A stretch of 19,492 nt of DNA from Deltaproteobacteria bacterium (GTDB lineage Bacteria; Desulfobacterota; DSM-4660; Desulfatiglandales; B25-G16). The stretch spans positions 1 to 19,492 of the forward strand of contig JAFDHR010000036.1 of assembly GCA_019308645.1 (NCBI GenBank), written 5' to 3'. The translations under genes were made by a program, and so were the position numbers. Shown here piece after piece: positions 1-6,624 of this stretch; the stretch's first letter is position 1, and each line of letters starts with the position of its first letter. The notes under the pieces are model-generated. The model ran no database searches and was not told the DNA's origin. It saw nothing but the letters and a program-made list of their open reading frames with translations.

Positions 1-101
1 CGGCAGTTTTCGACATGGGTCAAGAAAAACAGAAAGCAGAAAAAAAGCGAGGCCAGTTTAGCCTGCCGGTAACAAATTTTCACACTTGCGCAGGACACTT
101 T

Positions 102-803
102 TCAACACCTTTTGTAAGAAACTCTAAACCAATTCTGGCTGATCAGATCTTTTTCACGGATTCCCACACGCAGCTCAAGAAATTTTCGATAGATCTTTTG
201 AAAGGCGGTTAGACTTTGAAAAAGGACCTGCTTCTCCTTTTCTTTTAGATTTGTGTTACGTGAGACATAGATAAAGATGACTTCAATTTCGTAGTTATTG
301 ATCAGGACTTCACAGGCATGAGATTTAATTACATGATTGATGTTTTTTTCTCGATCCAGAATGATCTGGATAATCGGTTTGATTATGATCAAGAATTCCG
401 GTGTCCTGAGTTTGTGAAAGTTTAGCAATTCAAGGAGTAATTGTGGAGAAACATGCTTTCCGTATTTTTTTGAAATTTCTGTCAGAATTTTTACGATACA
501 CATATCTAAAAAAATAAAGGGGTGGGGAAGAGATGAGCTAAGAAAAATGTCATGTAGTTTTTGAATGACAGTTAGGTCATACGGTTTTTTTGGAAAGATG
601 ATACCTACTAGATCCTGCTTGCGGTCCTTATTCTCCAGCAATGGTTTTGCTATTTTCCATTCTTTCTCAAAACAGGCATAAATTGAGTCAGTGTCCAGAT
701 AGGGATGATTGTTCGGAGTGAACAGAAAGTCCAGCGAATAGGTTTCAAATGCCTTGATTTGGGAGAAAATAGATTGATGGATATTTTCCATATCAAAAGG
801 CAT
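102..803 (-). CDS. Hypothetical protein, 233 aa, no recognised family
   Basis: I do not recognise this protein. A GGGAGG ribosome binding site lies 8 nt before the ATG at 803, and a plausible promoter (TTGATT, 17 nt, CATAAT) lies about 40 nt further upstream, so the gene is probably real and expressed on its own. The protein has no signal peptide. It appears mostly helical, with a hydrophobic stretch around residues 118-150 (PQLLLELL through IIQIIL) that is broken by charged residues and looks like a buried core rather than a clear membrane segment. The C-terminal third is rich in Lys, Glu and Arg. A second Met at residue 5 is a possible alternative start, but the ribosome binding site spacing favours the first. 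It lies outside the amino-sugar operon, in a repeat-rich strip beside a toxin-antitoxin pair, so an accessory role is possible. No function is assigned. Confidence 0.7.
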   Translation of the reverse strand: MPFDMENIHQSIFSQIKAFETYSLDFLFTPNNHPYLDTDSIYACFEKEWKIAKPLLENKDRKQDLVGIIFPKKPYDLTVIQKLHDIFLSSSLPHPFIFLDMCIVKILTEISKKYGKHVSPQLLLELLNFHKLRTPEFLIIIKPIIQIILDREKNINHVIKSHACEVLINNYEIEVIFIYVSRNTNLKEKEKQVLFQSLTAFQKIYRKFLELRVGIREKDLISQNWFRVSYKRC

Positions 804-843
804 AAACGATGCCTCCCTGTTGAATAATTAAGCCTGAAGGAAA

Positions 844-872
844 ATTATGTATTAAAGTAGCATGAAAATCAA
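844..872 (-). promoter_or_regulatory. Candidate sigma70 promoter for the 233-aa hypothetical gene
   Basis: On the minus strand the -35 is TTGATT (867-872) and the -10 is CATAAT (844-849, 5 of 6 consensus), with a 17-nt spacer. The predicted start near 836 gives a leader of about 33 nt that contains the GGGAGG ribosome binding site. Confidence 0.45.
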
Positions 873-945
873 GAATTCTATAAAGCCTTCGGAAGGTGAT
901 CTATCTGACAGATTAATCTAACAAATGAGGGGAGTTATATTGGGC

Positions 946-1191
946 CTACAGGGCATAATCAAAGCGCCCTAAGAAATTGATGATAACATTTTCAGAATAC
1001 CATCTAATCTCCTTCTTTGTTCGCGAAACAAGGGCCATTTTATCCACGCAAATTATTTCAGGAGTCTTTTGCAGCACCTCCACTTCTCTTTTGCTGTCAA
1101 TAATATTTTTTATTAGCAGAAATATTTCAGGAAGGCATCACTTTGCGAAATCCGTTTTCAGGGCGGTTGTTAATAGATTTGGGGTTGGCAT
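946..1191 (-). pseudogene. Decayed 82-codon reading frame with one in-frame TGA
   Basis: On the minus strand an ATG at 1191 is preceded by AGGAGA with 5-nt spacing. It opens a frame running MPTPNLL... for 17 codons to a TGA (1138-1140), then continues in the same frame for 63 more sense codons to a TAG (946-948). The part after the TGA looks like normal protein, with fragments such as REVEVLQKTPEIICVDK and RWYSENVIINFLGRFDYAL, mixed charged and hydrophobic residues, and no low-complexity sequence. The first 17 codons lie inside repeat copy 1, so the start may have been supplied by the repeat and the original 5' end lost. I do not recognise the family. The simplest reading is a gene remnant truncated by the repeat. 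A recoded TGA is possible but has no support here. An overlapping plus-strand frame is judged a shadow. Confidence 0.4.
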
Positions 1192-1336
1192 TAGTTTCTC
1201 CTGTGAGGAGGGGATGATGGCAAGAATTAAAGATTTAAGTTGCAAATTCAGAGCAACGTCCACTTTTAACTGTTTTTATAAACTATTTCCACTTTTGCAA
1301 ATTTTTAGTTAGTAGTTAAGGTTTGACCGTATCTTC
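1149..1336. repeat. Diverged direct repeat, copy 1
   Basis: This stretch matches 2164-2566 in the same orientation. Shared blocks include GTTTT(C)AGGGCGRTTGTYAATAG, AAATTCAGASCAACGTCCACTTTT, AAATTTTTAG and TTAAGGTTTGACCSTATCTT. Copy 1 carries an extra ~30 bp bounded by two CCACTTTT octamers (starting at 1260 and 1289), which would account for the shorter form in copy 2 if the octamers recombined. The copy lies just downstream of the toxin gene and covers the 5' end of the decayed frame at 946-1191. Confidence 0.7.
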
Positions 1337-1393
1337 ACAGAACGCTTGATGAAATAAGATGAGTCAATAGAAGATCAGGTCCTTTCTTAGTCA

Positions 1394-1816
1394 TCAGTCG
1401 TCGAAGTTTGACCCCAGATCTTCATGGAGGAGGTTAGAGAATGACCTTGGAGTTAGGATTGGAATGCTTTGAAATTTCTCCAGAATGAGCAGGTCTTTAT
1501 CGCCTGTTACGATGCAATCGACGTTAGCGGCTATTGCCAACCCGAGAATTTTGACATCGTCTGGGTCGCGACAGAGGTCCGCTGCAAGCGGAATTGGACT
1601 GACTATACTTGCATGCTCCAGCAGAAGCTTGCCGATGTCTTCAACGATGCCACTGGGAAGCTTGATCTTCTGACGGAGATTTCTCAGAATCTCGTCCAGC
1701 AAATCCTCGCAGAGCACGATTTCATGGCTGTGAAAACAAAGCTCCAGAATTGATTCGCAGAGTCCCCGAGTAGCGAAAGCAGCAACGACGACATTGGCAT
1801 CAAGGACGATCTTCAT
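1394..1816 (-). CDS. PIN-domain toxin of a type II toxin-antitoxin pair (VapC-like)
   Basis: This 140-aa protein is a PIN-domain ribonuclease, probably the toxin of a VapBC-like pair. It begins MKIVLDANVVVAAF, with the first metal-binding acidic residue at Asp6. Glu42 in LLDEIL, Asp87 in RDPDD and Asp106 in VTGDKDLL complete the expected acidic cluster for Mg/Mn-dependent RNA cleavage. The pattern C-R-D-P-D-D followed by IVTGDKDLL matches the COG1569 branch of PIN toxins. Its ATG overlaps the stop of the upstream antitoxin gene as ATGA, so the two are translationally coupled with the antitoxin first, the usual order. All catalytic residues appear present, so the toxin looks intact. The pair sits between two copies of a diverged repeat, consistent with an acquired module. 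The RNA target cannot be told from sequence. Confidence 0.9.
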   Translation of the reverse strand: MKIVLDANVVVAAFATRGLCESILELCFHSHEIVLCEDLLDEILRNLRQKIKLPSGIVEDIGKLLLEHASIVSPIPLAADLCRDPDDVKILGLAIAANVDCIVTGDKDLLILEKFQSIPILTPRSFSNLLHEDLGSNFDD

Positions 1817-2028
1817 GAAATGGCCTTAAAGACGTCCTCGTCCGTCAGAAACCCCTGAGCCTCAGCAAAGGGCAAAACTTTCCTCCGGAGTGCTCGGAAA
1901 CTTTCCACAGCAACATATCGCCGAATAGACTCTCGCACGACGTCGCTAACGGGTTTGTTCTGCTCCCGACTAATCTTCTTCAGGTCAGCCCTTAGGTCAT
2001 CTGGAAGTCTAATGGTTAGCGTATTCAT
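1813..2028 (-). CDS. Ribbon-helix-helix antitoxin (CopG/VapB-like)
   Basis: This 71-aa protein has an N-terminal ribbon-helix-helix DNA-binding fold. The strand MNTLTIRLPDDL is followed by two helices through about residue 42, with the typical SDVVRESIRRYV second helix. The C-terminal tail (about 43-71, rich in Phe, Leu and acidic residues) is the usual toxin-binding part. It should neutralise the PIN toxin encoded immediately downstream and repress their shared promoter as a dimer. No Shine-Dalgarno sequence precedes the ATG. A TTGACT-17-TACATT promoter ends only 8 nt upstream, so the mRNA is probably leaderless. Family assignment is firm; autoregulation is inferred from the family. Confidence 0.88.
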   Translation of the reverse strand: MNTLTIRLPDDLRADLKKISREQNKPVSDVVRESIRRYVAVESFRALRRKVLPFAEAQGFLTDEDVFKAIS

Positions 2029-2036
2029 AGTAAGTC

Positions 2037-2065
2037 AATGTAGCACATGCGCTGAGAGAAGTCAA
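2037..2065 (-). promoter_or_regulatory. Promoter of the antitoxin-toxin pair, likely giving a leaderless mRNA
   Basis: On the minus strand the -35 is TTGACT (2060-2065), the spacer is 17 nt and the -10 is TACATT (2037-2042). The ATG begins 8 nt after the -10, so transcription would start at or next to the start codon. This agrees with the absence of a ribosome binding site. Confidence 0.5.
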
Positions 2066-2163
2066 TTGCTATTTGATGCATCCAACAATTACTATACAAA
2101 AAGATTCCTGTATAGCCTACATGTTCTATGCTTGCGGAATTCCTTGGCAGATTGGTTTATTAG

Positions 2164-2566
2164 AATCAGTTTTAGGGCGATTGTCAATAGATTGAGGGCC
2201 TGTCCGCCGTTTTTATGGCAGGCTGCCCTGAATTATTTGGTGAGTGGCTGATTATGGCGAAAAAAAAGATTTGAGCCACAAATTCAGACCAACGTCCACT
2301 TTTAAAATTTTTAGTGTCCCTCTCGGGGATGGTTGAAACCCCTCGCCTTTAAGCGAAGCAAGTTTTACGTTGTCGCCAGGCGACTTGTCATTCCGGCCAT
2401 AGAGCCGGAATCCAGGGAATAAGATTCCTGGGACTTCTGGATGCCGGATCGAGTCCGGCATGACAAAAGCAGTTGATTTTAATCAACCCGACATAGAACC
2501 CCTCGTCTTATAGACGAGGGTTGTTTAGTTAATAGTTAAGGCTGTTAAGGTTTGACCCTATCTTTA
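2164..2566. repeat. Diverged direct repeat, copy 2, interrupted by a hairpin block
   Basis: This is the second copy of the repeat at 1149-1336. The left part (2164-2314) and the right part (about 2524-2566, ending TTAAGGTTTGACCCTATCTT) are contiguous in copy 1 but are separated here by about 210 bp. Each junction carries TTTAG (2310-2314 and 2524-2528), which looks like a 5-bp target duplication. No protein is encoded; minus-strand frames through it are short and of repeat composition. Confidence 0.65.
2315..2523. repeat. Block of stacked palindromes (REP-like element)
   Basis: At least five hairpins occur in a row: ATTCCGGC/GCCGGAAT (2390-2411), CCAGG(g)AAT/ATTCCTGG (2412-2430), ATGCCGGA/TCCGGCAT (2441-2461), GTTGATT/AATCAAC (2472-2487) and CCCTCGTC/GACGAGGG (2500-2520). 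The first three are enclosed by an outer inverted repeat TTGTCAT/ATGACAA (2385-2391 and 2460-2466). The style resembles the GTCATTCC...GGAATGAC dispersed elements found in many proteobacterial genomes and the dRS3 repeats of Neisseria. A 69-aa frame read through it is not a real gene. Confidence 0.75.
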
Positions 2567-2630
2567 GATGGTCGAAGTATAAACTAGGACATTAGCTTAG
2601 AAAACGCACAAACAGGCTAAAAAGGTGTGT

Positions 2631-5600
2631 TTAAGATTTGCCGGTAGAAGAGGAAGATATGATGAATTCAGCAATCTTTTCTGCGCTATTGCCAAACAGT
2701 TCTTCCATCTCGAGCAAGTTAAGATATTCATCCTTCCAGGATAGGTCTGTCTCTTCAACCATATTTTTAATGTGACTAAATTTATCACCCAGGGCTTTTA
2801 TCTTTTTTGACAGGTCTATTTCTTTCTTAAAAGCGAGATTAAGAAGCAGGAGATGATCAATGTTAGGCCCTTTTTTCATTATGGGGATGATAAGGATACT
2901 TCTGTTATCAATTGTTCCTTTTCCAATAAAGACATTTCCTGCCTTAACAATGATCCTCTTCGTTCCTTTCAGCCTTTTATCTGCGTGCACGCGGGAGACA
3001 AGCTGAGAAGAACTGCCTGTTTTCTTTACAAGTTCGATCATTGAATTTTCAACCGGCTCTCCAGTATATGTAAGGTTACTTATTTTATAAAGGGTTTCGC
3101 CTTTTATTTCAGAGGTAATCTCCTGAAGATTGGTTAACACAAGAACATTCTTGTTTGTAATGTTGCTCGCGTCAAATTTATTGTTCTTCAACGCATCAAA
3201 CAGTAACCCCTCAATCGGTTTCCATATCCTGCTTGTTCCCACTGTCACTGTTTTGGCCTGATGCCTTATTGCATCTATTGGCCTGGCCATATCATTTATA
3301 GCTTCTCCTATAGAGCGAAAAAAGATATCAAACATATTAGGGGCTGTTCCACTAACGCCAAAATCCAGCTCAAAGTCAGACACAGGGAGCCGTCCAGAGA
3401 GGTATTTTAACAAAAGGGTCAGATCAGAGGCGGCGTTTAATTCCATGGCTGTGGTGTATCGCCTATCTCCCATTCTTTTTTTGAAATAAGAAAAAAATTT
3501 CGCAGTTTTCTCTTGAAAGACCTTTTCCAGTATTGTTTGGTAGATATCAAGACCTTTTTCAATCGAGGCCGAAATATATGCACTCATCTCTTGCCTGAAA
3601 TCGAAAAGAAAACGAGATTCTTCATTTATTGCCCTTGCTGCATAATAACCCCAGAGATGACCTGCCAGTGTTGTTATAATAGGAGAGAACCGCTCCTCTA
3701 TCTCTGGTACATAAATTAATGAATCTGCATAGGGTTTAAACCCTTCCTCACCCTCAGTGGCTACTACGATGGTCGTGGCCTGATGGGCCTTAAATATGGC
3801 GGTATCCTTGATAATATCATTTATCACATCACCTCTGTTGCCGGCTGCACAGATAAAAATAAGAGGTTCTGAAGAGAGGTCAATATGTTTCTTATCTTCG
3901 ACTACATCCGAAGAGATGGTCTTGTAGCAGAGCTCGCTTAATTTTATTCTGATCTCATCTGCAGCTATCTTATTATAGCCACTCCCAACAACCGCCCAGT
4001 ATTTTTTTGTAGGTGCAAATTTATGAGCGGATCGTGCGATCTCTTCTTTTCTCGCGAGAATCTTTTTCATCAAGGAAGGAAGCTTCATAAGTCTTTCGAG
4101 CTCCCCAAGGATAAAATCATCATCCCTCATGTTCGCTAATTGTGCCAAATTAAGTCCAAGGATACCTCCGGCTGCAATTTGAGAATAATAGGCCTTGGTG
4201 GAGGCAACAGACATCTCAATATCTCTTCCGGTACTGGTATATAAGACACCATCTACCTTGAAGGTGATATCTGAATCCCGTCTGTTCACAATAGCCATGG
4301 TGTAGGCCCCACGCTGTCTTGCCATATCTACGGCCATATTTGTATCTGTGGTCGTACCGGATTGGGTTATTGCGATAATCAAGGTATCTTTAAGGTTCTT
4401 TTTCAACAGGCTTCCGCTAAACTCTGAGGCCTTGAGAGGGGCAATATCGATGCTGCTGTTGGCAAGATAATATCTGAGCAGTTCAGCACAACCATGGGCA
4501 GCAATCCCTGCGGTCCCCTGACCTATAAACAAGATTTTCTTTATTCTGTTTTGTGTGAAGGCCTCTGCTAAAACAGGGGGCATCGCCTTATGATCTAAGA
4601 TTATTAGTGGATGCCTTTTTCCGTTTTTTTGTGATATCCTCCACCTGTTCTGAATTGTCTTTTCCACTGATCCAGGAGATTCACAAATCTCTTTAAAGAA
4701 ATAGTGGGGAAAATTCTGGCGATCAATATCCCTTGATGTAATCTCGGTCTGTTTTATATCGTGAGCTGTAAGTTGAATGGGGCTGCCGTCATAATACATT
4801 GCATTGATACCGGTAAGTCCGCCGAATGAATCTTGGTCTAAAATGAATATCTGCCCTTGATTTTTGCCTTCCAATTCATTCACATTTTTTTCACCTTCCA
4901 TTTTAATATAGCGGGAAGTCTCTTCCACAAGGCCATAGATCTCTGAGGCAGTGAGATAACATTCTTTACCCAAACCGATAAAAATCGTCTGGCCGCTGCC
5001 TCTCTGGGCCAGAAAAATTTTACCCGGTGCAATGTCAGTGTGCATGGCTATGGCATGGGAGCCTGTAAAATCACTAACAGCTAATCGGAACGATTCCTCA
5101 ATAGGGAGACCCCTGTCATAATATTTTTGTATCTGAAGGGGTATGATTTTAGTGTCTGTAGTGATCTCATCAGGGATGGATTGTCTCGTATCCTTTTCAT
5201 ATTTGTCTTTTAAGGTGAAGTAGTTATCAATATCCCCGTTCAGACACACGTGAATAATTCCCGCCTTGTTGATAGATCCATTCACTTTATCATTGTGGAG
5301 AATAGCATTATCGACTGGGTGACAATTAGGTTCGCTTATCTCCCCAACAGAGGCCCAACGGGTATGGGCAACAGGAGTTTGATAAACAACTGGAAGAGCA
5401 ATAAATAATTGAAAAATACTGTCATCCTGAATCTGTTTCCTTAAGAATTTTACATTATCGCCTAAATGCCCAACCTGGGCAGCAATCTTGTAGGTAAAGG
5501 TGATGGAAACAGTGTTCCTATGCCTGTTAACGGCAATACACCTGTTTCCAAGAATTTTCTCCTTCTGTCGGTCTAAAAACTCATTCAGTAATGATCTTTT

Positions 5601-6347
5601 TGTTAATTCTTTCTCGAACTCGAGATAATCTTTGTTCTCTATTATTGTAATAACAGAAATACCTGCTGAGTCTCTGCCTCTTACCTCTAATCGATCCAGG
5701 TTATTAAAGAGGGTGTTTATATTTCTAATTTGTTTAAAAGCCAGGAAAGGTATATCTGTATTAGTAAAAGTGGATAGCTCCTCTATCTTTTCTAAATTCT
5801 TTAGCATCTCTTCTTTTAAAGACCAATGAATATCCTTTAGCAGATTTATTCTCTTGATGATGACCTCATTTTCCTCAACGGGGAGGAGGGTTAATATTTT
5901 ATCATGTTCATTTTCTTCCACACCAATTACCTTTTCCAAGGCAAGGGATATTTTCTCAAGCTTTTTCTTGGTGGGGGCCTCTTTAAAGAGTGTATAAAGA
6001 GAGGATGTCAGTTTGAGATTCCCGATATGGTTTTGTAATTCTTTGATAAAGGTTTCTCCCCCGAGATAGTTCTTTGTAAGGCCTGTCTTTTCTTTTTGTA
6101 TCTTTTTATAGGTATGTCCCTTTAGGTGAAGAATCATGGATTCTATTTCTTGTGAAGGGGTTTTGGGTGTGGCAATCTCCTCTTTTTTAAAGGCTACGAT
6201 ACCGGTAAGCCCACAATTAAGGTGGCTGTCTTGAATTGGGAAGAAAACAAAGGCACCAGCAGGGATGCTTTTTATGTTCTTTCCAAAATAAATTCTGTGC
6301 GACAAAATTTTTCTAAAAAAGATTGTTATTTTTTCTAAAAAAGCCAT
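2631..6347 (-). CDS. glmS: Giant glutamine-fructose-6-phosphate aminotransferase-like protein (GlmS-type GATase plus two SIS domains)
   Basis: Predicted to make glucosamine-6-phosphate from fructose-6-phosphate and glutamine. At 1238 aa it is about twice the usual GlmS (~600). The GATase half has CGLTGIVAF at 45-53, RGRDSAG at 223-229 (normally ~20 residues after the Cys), HTRWASVG at 328-335, LNGDIDN at 369-375 and TTDTK at 396-400. SIS1 (about 600-740) has TQSGTTTDTN and SVASTKAY; SIS2 spans about 780-910. By alignment with E. coli GlmS the isomerase residues are kept: Glu805 (E488), His821 (H504) and Lys1032 (K603, in AKTVTVG). Insertions lie at about 54-215, 240-320 and 910-1020, and about 200 unrecognised residues follow the normal C-terminus. 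Cys45 is not preceded by any Met, so it would need propeptide removal to act as an N-terminal nucleophile. The ribosome binding site is weak; a TATAAT promoter lies about 45 nt upstream. Confidence 0.85.
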   Translation of the reverse strand: MAFLEKITIFFRKILSHRIYFGKNIKSIPAGAFVFFPIQDSHLNCGLTGIVAFKKEEIATPKTPSQEIESMILHLKGHTYKKIQKEKTGLTKNYLGGETFIKELQNHIGNLKLTSSLYTLFKEAPTKKKLEKISLALEKVIGVEENEHDKILTLLPVEENEVIIKRINLLKDIHWSLKEEMLKNLEKIEELSTFTNTDIPFLAFKQIRNINTLFNNLDRLEVRGRDSAGISVITIIENKDYLEFEKELTKRSLLNEFLDRQKEKILGNRCIAVNRHRNTVSITFTYKIAAQVGHLGDNVKFLRKQIQDDSIFQLFIALPVVYQTPVAHTRWASVGEISEPNCHPVDNAILHNDKVNGSINKAGIIHVCLNGDIDNYFTLKDKYEKDTRQSIPDEITTDTKIIPLQIQKYYDRGLPIEESFRLAVSDFTGSHAIAMHTDIAPGKIFLAQRGSGQTIFIGLGKECYLTASEIYGLVEETSRYIKMEGEKNVNELEGKNQGQIFILDQDSFGGLTGINAMYYDGSPIQLTAHDIKQTEITSRDIDRQNFPHYFFKEICESPGSVEKTIQNRWRISQKNGKRHPLIILDHKAMPPVLAEAFTQNRIKKILFIGQGTAGIAAHGCAELLRYYLANSSIDIAPLKASEFSGSLLKKNLKDTLIIAITQSGTTTDTNMAVDMARQRGAYTMAIVNRRDSDITFKVDGVLYTSTGRDIEMSVASTKAYYSQIAAGGILGLNLAQLANMRDDDFILGELERLMKLPSLMKKILARKEEIARSAHKFAPTKKYWAVVGSGYNKIAADEIRIKLSELCYKTISSDVVEDKKHIDLSSEPLIFICAAGNRGDVINDIIKDTAIFKAHQATTIVVATEGEEGFKPYADSLIYVPEIEERFSPIITTLAGHLWGYYAARAINEESRFLFDFRQEMSAYISASIEKGLDIYQTILEKVFQEKTAKFFSYFKKRMGDRRYTTAMELNAASDLTLLLKYLSGRLPVSDFELDFGVSGTAPNMFDIFFRSIGEAINDMARPIDAIRHQAKTVTVGTSRIWKPIEGLLFDALKNNKFDASNITNKNVLVLTNLQEITSEIKGETLYKISNLTYTGEPVENSMIELVKKTGSSSQLVSRVHADKRLKGTKRIIVKAGNVFIGKGTIDNRSILIIPIMKKGPNIDHLLLLNLAFKKEIDLSKKIKALGDKFSHIKNMVEETDLSWKDEYLNLLEMEELFGNSAEKIAEFIISSSSTGKS

Positions 6348-6392
6348 TTTTTTTATAAGAGATCTCGTGTGGTGTATTCTCCCATTGCCATG

Positions 6393-6420
6393 ATTATATG
6401 GTAAAGATGTTTTTCTCCAA
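6393..6420 (-). promoter_or_regulatory. Candidate promoter for the glmS-like gene
   Basis: On the minus strand TTGGAG (6415-6420) is followed by 16 nt and a perfect TATAAT (6393-6398). It lies in the 277-bp gap after the nagB-like gene, so the giant glmS-like gene can probably be transcribed separately. The leader would be about 38 nt. The rest of the gap (6421-6624) shows no gene and no glmS ribozyme core. Confidence 0.5.
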
Positions 6421-6624
6421 AAAATTTAAAATCCATATTTATTTTTTGTGTCATGATCAAAGAGAAAGATCAAGGGGTAATTTCGTACGGAGAACTAAAC
6501 CAAGATTGGCTAATAAGTATATTTATGTGGTGACAACGAACAATACATCAATACTATGAGCAGCTCCATAAAAGGAATCAAGGTTGTAAAAAATTGTTAA
6601 GTCTGCAATTTTATATAAACCTGT

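Noticed and set aside
39..63. Terminator after the 233-aa gene (AGGC/GCCT stem followed by T-rich sequence on the minus strand)
   Set aside because: The stem is only about 4 bp with a long loop, so it is not distinguishable from chance.
977..1312. Plus-strand 111-aa reading frame
   Set aside because: It crosses the boundary of repeat copy 1, has a low-complexity Ser/Phe/Ile-rich composition and no ribosome binding site. The opposite strand reads as more convincing protein.
2252..2461. Minus-strand 69-aa reading frame beginning MPDSIRHPEVPG
   Set aside because: It is a translation of the palindromic repeat block; such SIRHP...-type peptides are typical false genes from dispersed hairpin repeats.
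6348..6624. glmS ribozyme/riboswitch upstream of the glmS-like gene
   Set aside because: The conserved ribozyme core (AGCGCC...GAAC type) is not visible, and the promoter places only about 38 nt of leader before the start codon.
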